Assembly: GCF_023023025.1 (NCBI RefSeq)
Contig: NZ_CP095481.1
Span: 6,275,001-6,339,000, forward strand
Reading direction: 5' to 3'
DNA from: Amycolatopsis sp. WQ 127309
GTDB taxonomy: Bacteria > Actinomycetota > Actinomycetes > Mycobacteriales > Pseudonocardiaceae
Length of the DNA: 64,000 bases
Shown here: positions 23,152 to 31,770 of the stretch, one piece after another
Position numbering within the stretch: the first letter of the stretch is position 1
Layout: each line of letters opens with the position of its first letter
Program-made: the position numbers and the translations under genes
The notes under the pieces: generated by a model
Databases searched by the model: none
Told to the model about the DNA's origin: nothing
The model's input: only the letters and a program-made list of their open reading frames with translations

Positions 23152-24416
23152 CGGCGCCTCAGCACGTGCAGCAGGAACGCCTCGTCCGTGTGGGCCACCA
23201 CCTGGTCGAACGCCGGGTGCGCGAGCAGCCGTCCGTGCGCTTCGGCGGCGTCGCGGGGCGCCTCCGGGGCCCACGGCCGCCAGTGGACGGCGACCAGCTC
23301 CCCGCCCGGCCGCAGCGCCGCCGCCGACGCCTCGATGGTCGCGGTGAGGTCGGCGTCGTCCAGGTAGTACAGGAGTTCGCTGTACACCAGCAGATCCACC
23401 GGTCCACTCGGGAGTCCGGAAGGGACGGATCCACTGTGGACGTCCACATGCGACAAGCCGGACACCGAAGAAGTGGCCCGCGTGACGGCTTCGGGAACCG
23501 GGTCGAACGCGACCAGCCGGTCACAACGCGCCGCCAGGTCGCGGGTCAGCAGCCCGAGGCCGCACGCCGGCTCGACGATCGTGCCGTAGTGCTCCTGCGG
23601 CAGGGAAGCGAGCAGCACCGCGCGTTTGCGCCGCTCGTACCAGCCGTCGGCGACGTGCCACGGGTCGTCGTCGGCGGCGTACAGCTCGGCGAACCGGCTC
23701 ACCGGCGCCGACCGCGCGGGCGGTTCGCGGAAGAACGTCTCGGCCGGCCGGTCGAAGTGCGCGAGGACCTCCGGCGGCAGGATCGGGTCCTCACCCCGGG
23801 GCCCGGGCTTGAGCTGGGAGGTGAACGCCGCGACGGCGGCGGCCTTGGCGGCGCGCTCGGCGCCGGTCAGCCGGTAGGACCGGGCCCGCGCCCAGGGGAT
23901 CCCGGTGTCCGCGGGGGAGTGCCAGTGCCACAGCCAGATCGGGTAGGACCAGCGGTGGGCGGTCACCGGCGCGGCGGCGAGCGCGGCCCGGCCGGCCGCG
24001 CGGTGGTCCGGGTGCGGGTCCTCCGGCCACGGCAGCAGCACGAGGTCGCGGCCCTCGGCGTGCTCGCGCAGCGCGTCGGTCATCGCCTCCTCGTGCTCGG
24101 CGAGCCCGGAGTCGGGCAGGCCGAGCCAGACCGGTTCGACGTCGGAAAGTCCCTGCTCCCGCAGGGAGTCCCGCAGCTCCCGGCGCCGGGTGCGGCCCAG
24201 CTCCCGGCGTTCGTCGGGCCCGGCGTCGGGGAACGCGGCCTCGCCGTCGGTGGCGACGACGAGCGTCACGGCGGTGCCTGCGCGGTGCAGGTGCTGCAGC
24301 AGGCCGCTCGCGCCGAGCGTCTCGTCGTCCGGGTGGGCGGCGACGACCAGCGCGCGGGCGAACGCGTCGTCCGTCCACCCGGGAAACTCCCGGGTCCACG
24401 CCTCTTCGGGTGTCAC
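23148..24416 (-). CDS. PIG-L deacetylase-methyltransferase fusion protein
   Basis: 422 aa in two domains. Residues about 15-215 are a PIG-L/LmbE-type zinc deacetylase: LVVAAHPDDETLGASG (the AHPDDE metal motif) and LPWPEDPHPDHRAAGRAAL, with the second histidine cluster. Residues about 235-420 are a class I SAM methyltransferase: IVEPACGLGLLTRDLAARCDRLVAFDP, then VDLLVYSELLYYLDD. The pair would remove an N-acetyl group and methylate the same or a related substrate. Starts and stops overlap the neighbours on both sides (GTGA), making a tight three-gene operon. Confidence 0.85.
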   Translation of the reverse strand: MTPEEAWTREFPGWTDDAFARALVVAAHPDDETLGASGLLQHLHRAGTAVTLVVATDGEAAFPDAGPDERRELGRTRRRELRDSLREQGLSDVEPVWLGLPDSGLAEHEEAMTDALREHAEGRDLVLLPWPEDPHPDHRAAGRAALAAAPVTAHRWSYPIWLWHWHSPADTGIPWARARSYRLTGAERAAKAAAVAAFTSQLKPGPRGEDPILPPEVLAHFDRPAETFFREPPARSAPVSRFAELYAADDDPWHVADGWYERRKRAVLLASLPQEHYGTIVEPACGLGLLTRDLAARCDRLVAFDPVPEAVTRATSSVSGLSHVDVHSGSVPSGLPSGPVDLLVYSELLYYLDDADLTATIEASAAALRPGGELVAVHWRPWAPEAPRDAAEAHGRLLAHPAFDQVVAHTDEAFLLHVLRRR

Positions 24417-25414
24417 ACGTCCTCCACGGCGTCCAGCACCTGCCGGCCCAGCGCGGCGAGGTCGCGCTCGGCGTGGTGCTGGCGGACGTAGACGCTCAGG
24501 TCGGCCAGCCGCTGCGCGAACCGGCGGTCGCGGCCCAGCGGGGTCGCGCCGGTCAGCCGGGGCGCGTGGTCGAGGATCTCGCGGACGGCGTGCTCGACGC
24601 CCGCGCGGCACGTGCTGGCGACGTGCCACGGGTCGGCGGCCTGCTCGATGGTGCCGGCCGCCTGCAGCAGCAGCGTCTCGGCCGAGCGCAGCGCGGCGTG
24701 CATCGCGCCCAGGTGGGCCAGCTGGTGGTCGTCGGCGCGGCCGGACTCGCGCAGGTACGCCACGACGCCGTCGAAGACGCCGGCCGCGCCGCCGAGCCAG
24801 ACGGCGGCGACCCCGCCGCCGCCCAGTGCGAAGCCGGGCCGTCCGATGTACCAGTCCGGCGGGCCGATGTGCGCGTCGGCGGATACCAGGATGCCGTCGA
24901 AGACGACGTCGCCGCTGTCGGAGGCGTCCATCCCGACCGCCTGCCAGGTGTCCGGGTGCCGCTGCACGCCGGGGTCGGTGAGGTCGACGTCGACCAGCCG
25001 GTCGCCCGCCGCGACGAGCGCCCGGTCCAGGAGGGACAGTCCGGAGCAGAACCGCACGGTGCCGCCGAGCCTGCCGTCTTCGAGGGTCGCGCCGGTGCCG
25101 CCGGACTTCGCCGCCCAGACGCCGTAGAGCGCGCCGGGCACCGGGATCAGGCCGGCTTCGCCGAGGATCGCGACGGCGTCGGTGTGCCCCTCGGCCAGCC
25201 GCGCGAGGGTCAGGTCGATCCGGCCGAGCGCGGCGAGCGCGGCCCAGCGGCCGACGAGCCCGCCGGTGCCGGGCTGCGGCAGGTCGAGTGCGCCCGCCGC
25301 GTACAGCGTGCGGAGGTCGGACCCGATCGAAGCGGTGGAGCGGGGCAGCGGCAGCGGTTTCGGCGGAGCGTTTTCCAGCAGACCGTGCGCCGGTCTGGCC
25401 TCCCACGTGATCAT
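24413..25414 (-). CDS. Acyl-CoA dehydrogenase-fold protein
   Basis: The protein has 333 residues from the ATG at 25414, somewhat short for the family (about 380). The middle domain is recognisable (GGTVRFCSGLSLLDRALVAA, DASDSGDVVFDGILV) and the C-terminal helices hold AALRSAETLLLQAAGTIEQAA. The usual catalytic glutamate context is not evident, so it may oxidise an unusual substrate or have a different role. It starts the operon with the PIG-L/methyltransferase and glycosyltransferase genes. That trio suggests modification of a glycosylated small molecule (inference). Confidence 0.75.
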   Translation of the reverse strand: MITWEARPAHGLLENAPPKPLPLPRSTASIGSDLRTLYAAGALDLPQPGTGGLVGRWAALAALGRIDLTLARLAEGHTDAVAILGEAGLIPVPGALYGVWAAKSGGTGATLEDGRLGGTVRFCSGLSLLDRALVAAGDRLVDVDLTDPGVQRHPDTWQAVGMDASDSGDVVFDGILVSADAHIGPPDWYIGRPGFALGGGGVAAVWLGGAAGVFDGVVAYLRESGRADDHQLAHLGAMHAALRSAETLLLQAAGTIEQAADPWHVASTCRAGVEHAVREILDHAPRLTGATPLGRDRRFAQRLADLSVYVRQHHAERDLAALGRQVLDAVEDV

Positions 25415-25481
25415 GCGGCACGAGTACCCCGATTCCGGGCGATCATGCGTGGACCGGCGCCGGGCCGGGTAGTCGCGGCGG

Positions 25482-26585
25482 GTGGACCAGATGACATCGG
25501 CGGCCGGCGACGACGTCCTCGGCCAGGGCGTCCGGACGCCGCTGGGCTGGCTGACGCGCGCCTTCCGCGTCCCGGGCCGGGAACGCCACGTCCTCGTGCA
25601 GGCCGCGAAGGCGACCCTCGCGGCCACCGGGGCGTGGTTGCTGGCGACGGCGGTGCTGCACCTGCCGCAGCCCTTCCTGGCGCCCTACGCCGCGGTGTTC
25701 CTCGTGGAGACGACGGTCTACCGGTCGGTGCGCGGCTGGGCGCAGCAGGTCGGCGCGGTCGCCGCCGGCGTCGTCCTGGCCGGGATCGCCGGGCAGCTGA
25801 TCCTGTGGCCCGCGGTGGCGCTGGGGCTGGTGGTGTTCCTGGGGCTGCTGGCCGGGTCGTGGCGCCGCTTCGGCGACTCCGGCGTCTGGGTCGGCGTCAC
25901 GGGCATGCTGCTGATCGCCTACGGGACGCCGACGGTCCTGCTCGGCGACCGGCTGATCGAGACGGCGCTGGGCGCGGCGATCGGCGCCGCGGTCAACGCG
26001 CTGGTGTACCCGCCGCTGTTCGGGCAGCGCATCGCGGCGGCCGCCGGCCGGCTGGCCACGGCGATGGCGGCGTTCCTCGACAGCACGGCCGCGCTGATCC
26101 GCGCCGAGGAGCCGCCCGACGACGTCGAGGACTGGCTCGGCGAGGCCCGCGAGCTGCGCAGCCTGGTCACGGCGGCCACGGACGCCGTCCGGCAGACCCG
26201 CGAGGAGCGCGTCCTCAACCTGCGGCGGCGGCACCCCCGCTCCGGCCACGACCACGACCGCCGGACCGGGACCCTGATCGCGCTCTGGCCCCCGGTGGAG
26301 CAGCTGATCGGCGCGGTCCGGACGGCGTCGGAGCACGAGGAGACGTTCGTCCTGCCGTGGCCCGACGCCCGCGACGCGCTGGCCGAGCTCATCGAGAGCG
26401 TCGCCGACGTCGTCCGCGCCGTCGGCACCACCGGGCACCCGGTGGACCTGGACCGCGGCCGCGAACTGCTGGCCCGGCTCGAGCGGCGGCTGGCGGCCCC
26501 GGACGACGGTGTGACGCCGGCGCTGGGCCTGGGCGCGATGACGCTCCCGGTCCGGCACCTGCTGGAGCGACTGGCCGGGCGCTGA
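25482..26585 (+). CDS. FUSC/aromatic acid exporter-type membrane protein
   Basis: 367 aa. Five or six membrane helices fill residues about 35-190 (for example ATGAWLLATAVLHLPQPFLA, VGAVAAGVVLAGIAGQLIL, VALGLVVFLGLLAGS). They are followed by a long cytoplasmic helical region. This matches FUSC/ArAE-family exporters, which expel aromatic acids or other anions. It is divergent from the acyl-CoA dehydrogenase-like gene with a 67-nt gap. The C-terminus is convergent with a hypothetical gene. Confidence 0.75.
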   Translation: MDQMTSAAGDDVLGQGVRTPLGWLTRAFRVPGRERHVLVQAAKATLAATGAWLLATAVLHLPQPFLAPYAAVFLVETTVYRSVRGWAQQVGAVAAGVVLAGIAGQLILWPAVALGLVVFLGLLAGSWRRFGDSGVWVGVTGMLLIAYGTPTVLLGDRLIETALGAAIGAAVNALVYPPLFGQRIAAAAGRLATAMAAFLDSTAALIRAEEPPDDVEDWLGEARELRSLVTAATDAVRQTREERVLNLRRRHPRSGHDHDRRTGTLIALWPPVEQLIGAVRTASEHEETFVLPWPDARDALAELIESVADVVRAVGTTGHPVDLDRGRELLARLERRLAAPDDGVTPALGLGAMTLPVRHLLERLAGR

Positions 26586-26586
26586 G

Positions 26587-26991
26587 TCAGGCGCCGATCG
26601 CCTGGTTGAGGACGTCGGCGACCAGGTCGGGCTCGGCGATCGTCGCCGTCAGCGAGGGGTGCCGCAGCAGCCCGGACGGCTCAATGCCGGGCACCGGGTC
26701 CCGGAACCGGACGCAGAGGCCGCGCGCCGAGTTCGTGCCGAACGTCAGGCCGCAGTCGGCCAGCGACAGGCGCACGCCGAGTGCGCGCCAAGGCTTGAAG
26801 GGCCCGCTGACCTCGGCGCCGGCCAGGTTGGCCAGCGGCGTCGAGACGGACCAGGGCCCGAGGTGGACGTGCAGCCCGGTCGCGTCGAGGTCGAGGCCGC
26901 TGTGGCGCTCGAGCCACGGCTGCAGCCAGGACGGGCCGGCGAACTTCGCGTGGAGGCGGTGCCGGACGACGGCGTCCTCGTCTGGGCTCAT
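26587..26991 (-). CDS. Conserved hypothetical protein
   Basis: 134 residues with no signal peptide or membrane segment. Beta-rich in appearance, with HVHLGPWSVSTPLANLAGAEV, FKPWRALGVRLSLADCGLTFGT and a C-terminal SLTATIAEPDLVADVLNQ helix. It resembles small actinobacterial proteins that evaluate as PH-like folds, but I cannot name the family. It ends 2 nt from the convergent exporter stop. Confidence 0.65.
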   Translation of the reverse strand: MSPDEDAVVRHRLHAKFAGPSWLQPWLERHSGLDLDATGLHVHLGPWSVSTPLANLAGAEVSGPFKPWRALGVRLSLADCGLTFGTNSARGLCVRFRDPVPGIEPSGLLRHPSLTATIAEPDLVADVLNQAIGA

Positions 26992-27030
26992 GCTCCAGGG
27001 CTACCCGCGGGAGCCGGGGACAAACGAGCG

Positions 27031-28284
27031 TCAGCCGACCGGGAGGTGGCCGCCGAGGGACTCGATCCGGCGGATCGCCGGTTCGGCGAGGATGCCGTGC
27101 ACCACCACCGACAGCGCGACGGCGAGGGCGCCGATCCGCCACAGGACGTCCGGCCGCGGCACCGGGAACCGGTCGAGGGCGTAGGCGAGGTAGAACAGCG
27201 TGCCGATCCCGCGCACGCCGAAGAACGCGATGGCGGGGGAGGCGTGCCGCCCGGCCGACGAGCCGAGCAGCGACAGCCAGCCGAGCACCGGCCGGACCAC
27301 CAGGACCGCGACCACCGTCAGCACCACCTCGACGACCGTGATGCCCTGCAGCAGCCCGTCGCCGATGGCCAGGCCGAGACCGAGCAGCGCGATCGCGACG
27401 AAGAGCCGTTCCAGCTGCCGGCCGAACGAGTGCAGCACGCCGTGGTACTCGTGGGACCGCTCCTGCGTCCGCACCGCGACGGCGGCCACGAAGACCGCGA
27501 CGAACCCGTTGCCGTGCACCAGTTCCGCGACCGCGTACGGCAGGAACGCCAGGGCGAGCAGCACGAGCCCGTCGGCGTACTCGGCCAGCCGCAGCCGCGA
27601 CGACGGCGCCCGGAACATCGCCCAGCCCAGCACCCAGCCGGCGGCCAGCCCGACGAGCACGCCGACCGCGACCGGCAGCACGAGGTCGACCAGGATCCAC
27701 CGCAGGTCGACGCCCGCGCGTTGCCCGGCGAGCGCGAGGGCCAGCAGGACGAACGGCATCGTGAGCCCGTCGTTGAGCCCGGCTTCGGTGGTCAGGGTGA
27801 ACCGGATCTCGTTGTCCCGCGCCAGACCCGGCTCGACGTCCGGTGACGGCACCCCGACGTCCCCGGCCAGCACCGGGTCGGTCGGCGCGAGCACCGAGCC
27901 GAGCAGCAGCGCGGCGCCGGCGGGCAGCGCCAGCCACCACCAGCCGAGCACCGCGACCACGACGATCATGGCGGGCATCGTGATCCCGAGCAGCCGCCAG
28001 GTCGACGCCCAGGCGCGGAACCCGAACGGGCGGTCCACGGACAGCCCGGCGCCGGCCAGGGACGCCAGGATGCCCAGCTGGGCGAACGATTCGACGCTCT
28101 CCAGGTGCGCGGTCGGGTCGGTCCAGCCGCCGCCGTAGGGCGCGGGCAGGGGGAGGAGCCCGAGGCCGATGCCGGCGACGAGCATCACGAGCGGGGTCGA
28201 GAACGGCCGTTCGGCGACCAGCTTCGGCAGCACCGCGGCGGCGAGCGCGAGCAGCCCGGCGACGCCGAACAGGACGGTCAACAT
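27031..28284 (-). CDS. Na+/H+ antiporter (CPA1/NhaP type)
   Basis: 417 residues from ATG 28284; a GTG at 28317 would add 11 residues and neither has a good ribosome site. About 12 membrane helices. The ion-binding core is visible as LGSVLAPTDPVLAGDV (the TDP motif) and TTEAGLNDGLTMPFVLLALA (the ND motif), characteristic of CPA1 exchangers. It exchanges protons for sodium or potassium at the cytoplasmic membrane. It is divergent from small RNA copy 2. Confidence 0.85.
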   Translation of the reverse strand: MLTVLFGVAGLLALAAAVLPKLVAERPFSTPLVMLVAGIGLGLLPLPAPYGGGWTDPTAHLESVESFAQLGILASLAGAGLSVDRPFGFRAWASTWRLLGITMPAMIVVVAVLGWWWLALPAGAALLLGSVLAPTDPVLAGDVGVPSPDVEPGLARDNEIRFTLTTEAGLNDGLTMPFVLLALALAGQRAGVDLRWILVDLVLPVAVGVLVGLAAGWVLGWAMFRAPSSRLRLAEYADGLVLLALAFLPYAVAELVHGNGFVAVFVAAVAVRTQERSHEYHGVLHSFGRQLERLFVAIALLGLGLAIGDGLLQGITVVEVVLTVVAVLVVRPVLGWLSLLGSSAGRHASPAIAFFGVRGIGTLFYLAYALDRFPVPRPDVLWRIGALAVALSVVVHGILAEPAIRRIESLGGHLPVG

Positions 28285-28380
28285 GGACAAGGGAGCTCTT
28301 TCGTTCGGCGTGGTCACCGGAATACCCGGGGGTGCACCGGGCAAACCCCGGCGCTAGTGCCGCACGTCACCGTGCGGCGC

Positions 28381-28408
28381 GGAACACCGCGTTCTCCCTG
28401 ACGTTGTA
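28381..28408 (+). promoter_or_regulatory. ECF-type promoter of structured RNA copy 2
   Basis: GGAAC (28381-28385), 17-nt spacer, GTTGTA (28403-28408). Identical in elements, spacing and distance to the first RNA stem (6 nt) to the promoter of copy 1 at 5155-5182. Confidence 0.55.
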
Positions 28409-28410
28409 AG

Positions 28411-28589
28411 GAGTGTCGGTACGGGTGGGTCCCCGGGCCTCACCCCCAGCCTTCACGGAAGTCCGGTCCGCCGGAGCCGTGTCGCGCCACTCGCCGCGAG
28501 GCGACCCCCGTACCGGCTTCGAACTCCCGCTTCCGCTCGCAGGCGACTCCCCCTCAGCCTTCGCCGAGCGGAAGCGGGACTTTTCTTTT
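28411..28589 (+). ncRNA. Structured small RNA with intrinsic terminator, copy 2
   Basis: Second copy of the RNA at 5185-5357. Outer stem GTCGGTACGG (28415-28424) with CCGTACCGGC (28508-28517), the same TCGCC-GCGA-GGCGA hairpin, and a terminator stem CCCGCTTCCGCTC (28526-28538) with GAGCGGAAGCGGG (28566-28578) followed by TTTTCTTTT. Loops differ in length and sequence between copies while stems pair in both. It lies between an antiporter gene and a TetR gene and ends before the TetR start, so it is probably an independent transcript, or a leader with termination. Confidence 0.7.
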
Positions 28590-28646
28590 ACGCCAATTCT
28601 TTCTTGCGTCACCGGGGAAACGCCGGCGCGTCGGTAGGCTTCCGGC

Positions 28647-29258
28647 ATGCCGACTGGAAGCTCGTCCGGCGACGTCCCGGCGGTCGGCTTGCGCGAGCGC
28701 AAGAAGACCATCGCGAAGCAGGCCCTCCGCCGGGCCGCGTTCGACCTCTTCACCACCCAGGGCTTCGAGGCCACCACGGTCGAGGACATCGCGCGGCGCG
28801 CCGACGTCTCCCGGGCCAGCTTCTTCCGCTACTTCACGGCCAAGGAGGACGTCCTCGCCGCGGACGACGCCGAGCGGCGCGAAGCGTTCTTCGCCTTGCT
28901 GGACAAGGAAAACAAGCCGTTGCTCGCCGGCCTGCACGCCGCGGTGTCGGCCTACCTGGCGGGGATGGACGCCGAAGCGCTCGCGCACGCGGCCGCCTAC
29001 ACCCGGATCATGGTCAGCTCCCGCGTGGTCCTCGGCCAGGCCTACGAAAACCGCATCAGGTGGCTGAGCGAGCTCGAGACGCACGTCCGCGGGCGGCTGG
29101 CCGGCGCGGCCGACCTGGACGTCGTCGCGCCGCTGGTCGCCGACCTCACGCTCGGCGTGCTCGAGACGGCGTTCCGGCTCGCGGCCGTCCGGCCGGGCAC
29201 GCCGTTCGAGAAGGTCGTCGACCACGGCTTCCGGATGCTCGGCGCCGTCGACTCGTAA
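28647..29258 (+). CDS. TetR family transcriptional regulator
   Basis: 203 residues. The N-terminal HTH is clear: LRRAAFDLFTTQGFEATTVEDIARRADVSRASFFRYFTAKEDVL. The C-terminal domain is helical and of unknown ligand specificity. The start follows small RNA copy 2 by 57 nt without a strong ribosome site. The next gene downstream has its own operator, so this one may act elsewhere. Confidence 0.82.
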   Translation: MPTGSSSGDVPAVGLRERKKTIAKQALRRAAFDLFTTQGFEATTVEDIARRADVSRASFFRYFTAKEDVLAADDAERREAFFALLDKENKPLLAGLHAAVSAYLAGMDAEALAHAAAYTRIMVSSRVVLGQAYENRIRWLSELETHVRGRLAGAADLDVVAPLVADLTLGVLETAFRLAAVRPGTPFEKVVDHGFRMLGAVDS

Positions 29259-29259
29259 G

Positions 29260-29296
29260 CCGTTTGATCGCTATGCTCGATCAAACGGTCAAACGA
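29260..29296 (+). promoter_or_regulatory. Operator before the DeoR/LacI hybrid regulator gene
   Basis: CCGTTTGATCG (29260-29270) and CGATCAAACGG (29278-29288) form a perfect 11-bp inverted repeat with a 7-nt spacer. Overlapping it, CGGTCAAACGA (29286-29296) is the reverse complement of TCGTTTGACCG found before the binding-protein gene (30382-30392). The shared element suggests that the regulator controls itself and the transport operon. Confidence 0.65.
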
Positions 29297-29310
29297 GCAA
29301 GCAGGGTGGC

Positions 29311-30411
29311 GTGATGCGGGAGACGGGTGCGGACCGGCGGCAGCGGGTCCTGGCCGTGGTCGAGGCGCGCGGCGAGGTGCGGGTCACCGACCTCGCCGCC
29401 GAGCTGGAGGTCTCGGTCATCACGGCCCGCCGGGACGTCGAAGACCTCGCCCGCGAAGGCCGGCTTCGCCGCGGTCACGGCGTCGCGCGGTCGCTGGTGC
29501 CGGTGCGGCGGGCGCCGGTGCCGGGGGAGCGGGGCACCGGCGTCGTCGCGCTGGTCGTGCCCGAGCGGCACGCCTACCTCAACGAGGTCGTCCACGGCGC
29601 CCGCGAAGCGCTGGAGGAGGCCGGCACGCGGATCGTGCTGCACCCGGCGCCGCAGGTCGCGGGGGCGGAGCGGCCGATCGTCGAACGTGCGCTCGCCGGC
29701 GACGACGTCCGCGGCCTGCTGATCGCGCCGCGCTGGCGCACCGTCGCGGCCGAAGCCGCGGACGACGGCTGGCTGGCCGGCGTCGAGGTGCCCGTGGTCC
29801 TGCTGGAACGCCGTCCCCGCCGGGGAAGTGCCCTGCACGCGCGGGATTCGGTGTGCACGGACCACTGGTTCGGCATGCACCTCGCGGTGGCGCACCTGGT
29901 CGCGCTCGGGCACCGGCGGCTGGTGCTGGCCGCGCGTGACGACAGCCCGACGGCGCGGGCGCTGCGCGCCGCCTTCGCCGAGATCTGCGCCGCGCGGCCG
30001 CAGGTCGAGGACGCGGCCGCGGTGCTCAGCGCGCCGGACGCGGGCGCCGACCCGGCCGCCGTCGCCGCCGGGCCCTCGCTGGCCGACGTCGTGCGCGAGC
30101 GCGGGACGTCCGGGGTGGTCATGCACGGCGACGTCGACGCGCTGATGCTGGTCCGGCAGCTGGCCGAGGCCGGCATCGCCGTGCCGCGGGACTGCTCGGT
30201 CGTGGCCTACGACGACGTCGTCGCGGCGCTGGGGAGCCCGCCGCTGACCGCGGTGGCGCCGGCCAAGGCCGAAGTGGGCCGGCTCGCGGCCGGGCTGCTG
30301 CTCGAGCGGCTCGAAGCGGGCGCCGGGCCGGCGCGTCAGGTCGCGGTGCTGCCCGAGCTGAAGGTGCGCGGCTCAACGCGATCGTTTGACCGAGTTGAGC
30401 GGAATTATTGA
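29311..30411 (+). CDS. Hybrid regulator: DeoR-type HTH with LacI-type sugar-binding domain
   Basis: 366 residues. The first 60 are a DeoR-type winged helix (RQRVLAVVEARGEVRVTDLAAELEVSVITARRDVEDLAREG). The rest (about 75-355) is a LacI/ribose-binding-like effector domain (VVALVVPERHAYLNEVVHGAREALEEAG, MHLAVAHLVALGHRRLVLAAR, VPRDCSVVAYDDVVAALGSPPLTAV). The normal LacI hinge HTH is absent. GTG at 29311 and ATG at 29314 are both usable. It is followed by a binding protein and two permeases and most likely senses the imported sugar. Confidence 0.83.
   Translation: MMRETGADRRQRVLAVVEARGEVRVTDLAAELEVSVITARRDVEDLAREGRLRRGHGVARSLVPVRRAPVPGERGTGVVALVVPERHAYLNEVVHGAREALEEAGTRIVLHPAPQVAGAERPIVERALAGDDVRGLLIAPRWRTVAAEAADDGWLAGVEVPVVLLERRPRRGSALHARDSVCTDHWFGMHLAVAHLVALGHRRLVLAARDDSPTARALRAAFAEICAARPQVEDAAAVLSAPDAGADPAAVAAGPSLADVVRERGTSGVVMHGDVDALMLVRQLAEAGIAVPRDCSVVAYDDVVAALGSPPLTAVAPAKAEVGRLAAGLLLERLEAGAGPARQVAVLPELKVRGSTRSFDRVERNY
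30371..30400 (+). promoter_or_regulatory. Operator before the sugar-binding protein gene
   Basis: GCTCAAC (30371-30377) and GTTGAGC (30394-30400) are inverted repeats. They enclose TCGTTTGACCG (30382-30392), the same 11-mer present (inverted) in the operator at 29286-29296. The site lies at the end of the regulator gene, 70-100 nt before the transport operon. Confidence 0.55.
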
Positions 30412-30472
30412 CCGAAAAACGTTCAGGTGATCAGACTGTGGGCGTCCCCGTAACGCACCACAGGAGGCGACG

Positions 30473-31759
30473 ATGCCTGCAAGCCGCCGAGCCGTGCTGG
30501 CCGCGGGCCTGGCCCTGCCCCTGGCGGCCGCGTGCTCGGCGCCCGGTGGTTCCGGCGGCCCGGCCCGGATCACGTTCTGGTCGGCGCTGCGCGGCAGCCA
30601 GCAGGTCGTCGACGCGTTCAACCGCACGCAGAACCGCATCCGCGTCGACTTCCAGCAGATCCCGTCCGGCGACCAGGGCGGTTACGCGAAGCTGAGCAAC
30701 GCCGCCCGCGCCGGCAACGCCCCCGACGTCGCCACGATCGAGTACCCGCAGGTGCCCGGCTTCGCGATCGACGGCGTCGCCCGCGACATCACGGACCTGG
30801 TGAGCGACCGCCTCCGCGCGAAGCTGCTGCCGCAGGCGTTGCGGCTGACGACGTTCGCCGGCCGGGTGTTCACCGTGCCCTTGGACGTCGAGCCGATGAT
30901 GCTGCACTACCGCTCGGACCTGTTCGGTGGGCCGGTTCCCCGCACGTGGGACGAGTTCGCCGCGGCGGCCCGCCGGATCCGCGACGGCCGCCGCCGGATC
31001 GCGCTGTTCCCGACCGACGGCGCCCTGCAGTTCGCCGCGTTCGCCTGGCAGGCCGGAGCGCGCTGGTTCGACACGTCGGCGGGCGCGTGGAACGTCTCGC
31101 TCGCCGACGCCGCGACCCGGCGCGTCTCGGCGTACTGGCAGGGCCTGATCGAGGACGGCCTGGTCTTCACCAACGCGTCGCTGAGCCGCCAGAGCGACGC
31201 GCAGATCGGGCAGGGCCTGGTCGTGGCCCGGCTCAGCGGCGCGTGGGACGCGGGCGCGCAGATGAAGGCGCGCCCCGGCCAGAAGGGCAAGTGGGCGATC
31301 GCACCGCTGCCGCAGTGGGACCCGGCCCACCCGGCGGTCGGCACCCACGGCGGCTCGACGTTCGCCATCACCAAGGACAGCGCGAACCCGGAGGCGGCGA
31401 TGGAGTTCATCGAGTGGCAGGTCTCCCACCCGGACGCCTTGCGAGCGCGCCTGTCGAGCGGCACGAGCAGCCAGTACCCGGCGGCACCGGCCCTGGTCGA
31501 GGTGGGCGGCAAAGCGTTCGACCGCAGCTACTACGGAGGCCAGGACATCTACCGCCTGTTCGACGACCAGGCCCACCTCATCCGCGACGGCTGGCTCTGG
31601 GGCCCCCGGATGAGCGCAACCCAACGAGTCCTGCAAGACGGCTTCGCCCGAGCGGGCGCCGGCCAAGGCACAGTGCTGGACGCGGTCCGCGACGCCCAGA
31701 AGGCGACGATGCCGGACCTGACAGCCCTGGGCTTGGCCACCACCGAGCACGAAAGCTGA
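30473..31759 (+). CDS. ABC sugar transporter substrate-binding lipoprotein
   Basis: 428 residues, family 1 solute-binding protein. The N-terminus SRRAVLAAGLALPLAAACSA has a twin arginine and a lipobox with Cys at about 21, so export may be by Tat, with lipid anchoring. The mature part shows RITFWSALRGSQQVVDAFNR and later GSTFAITKDSANPEAAMEFIEW. AGGAGG is 5 nt before the ATG. It delivers a sugar or oligosaccharide to the two permeases downstream; the ligand is unknown. Confidence 0.87.
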   Translation: MPASRRAVLAAGLALPLAAACSAPGGSGGPARITFWSALRGSQQVVDAFNRTQNRIRVDFQQIPSGDQGGYAKLSNAARAGNAPDVATIEYPQVPGFAIDGVARDITDLVSDRLRAKLLPQALRLTTFAGRVFTVPLDVEPMMLHYRSDLFGGPVPRTWDEFAAAARRIRDGRRRIALFPTDGALQFAAFAWQAGARWFDTSAGAWNVSLADAATRRVSAYWQGLIEDGLVFTNASLSRQSDAQIGQGLVVARLSGAWDAGAQMKARPGQKGKWAIAPLPQWDPAHPAVGTHGGSTFAITKDSANPEAAMEFIEWQVSHPDALRARLSSGTSSQYPAAPALVEVGGKAFDRSYYGGQDIYRLFDDQAHLIRDGWLWGPRMSATQRVLQDGFARAGAGQGTVLDAVRDAQKATMPDLTALGLATTEHES

Positions 31760-31770
31760 GGGGGTTCCCG

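Noticed and set aside
23148..25421. One 757-residue fusion of acyl-CoA dehydrogenase region, PIG-L and methyltransferase
   Set aside because: The first half is arginine-rich shadow of the acyl-CoA dehydrogenase frame; a GTG at 24416 overlapping the previous stop is the natural start.
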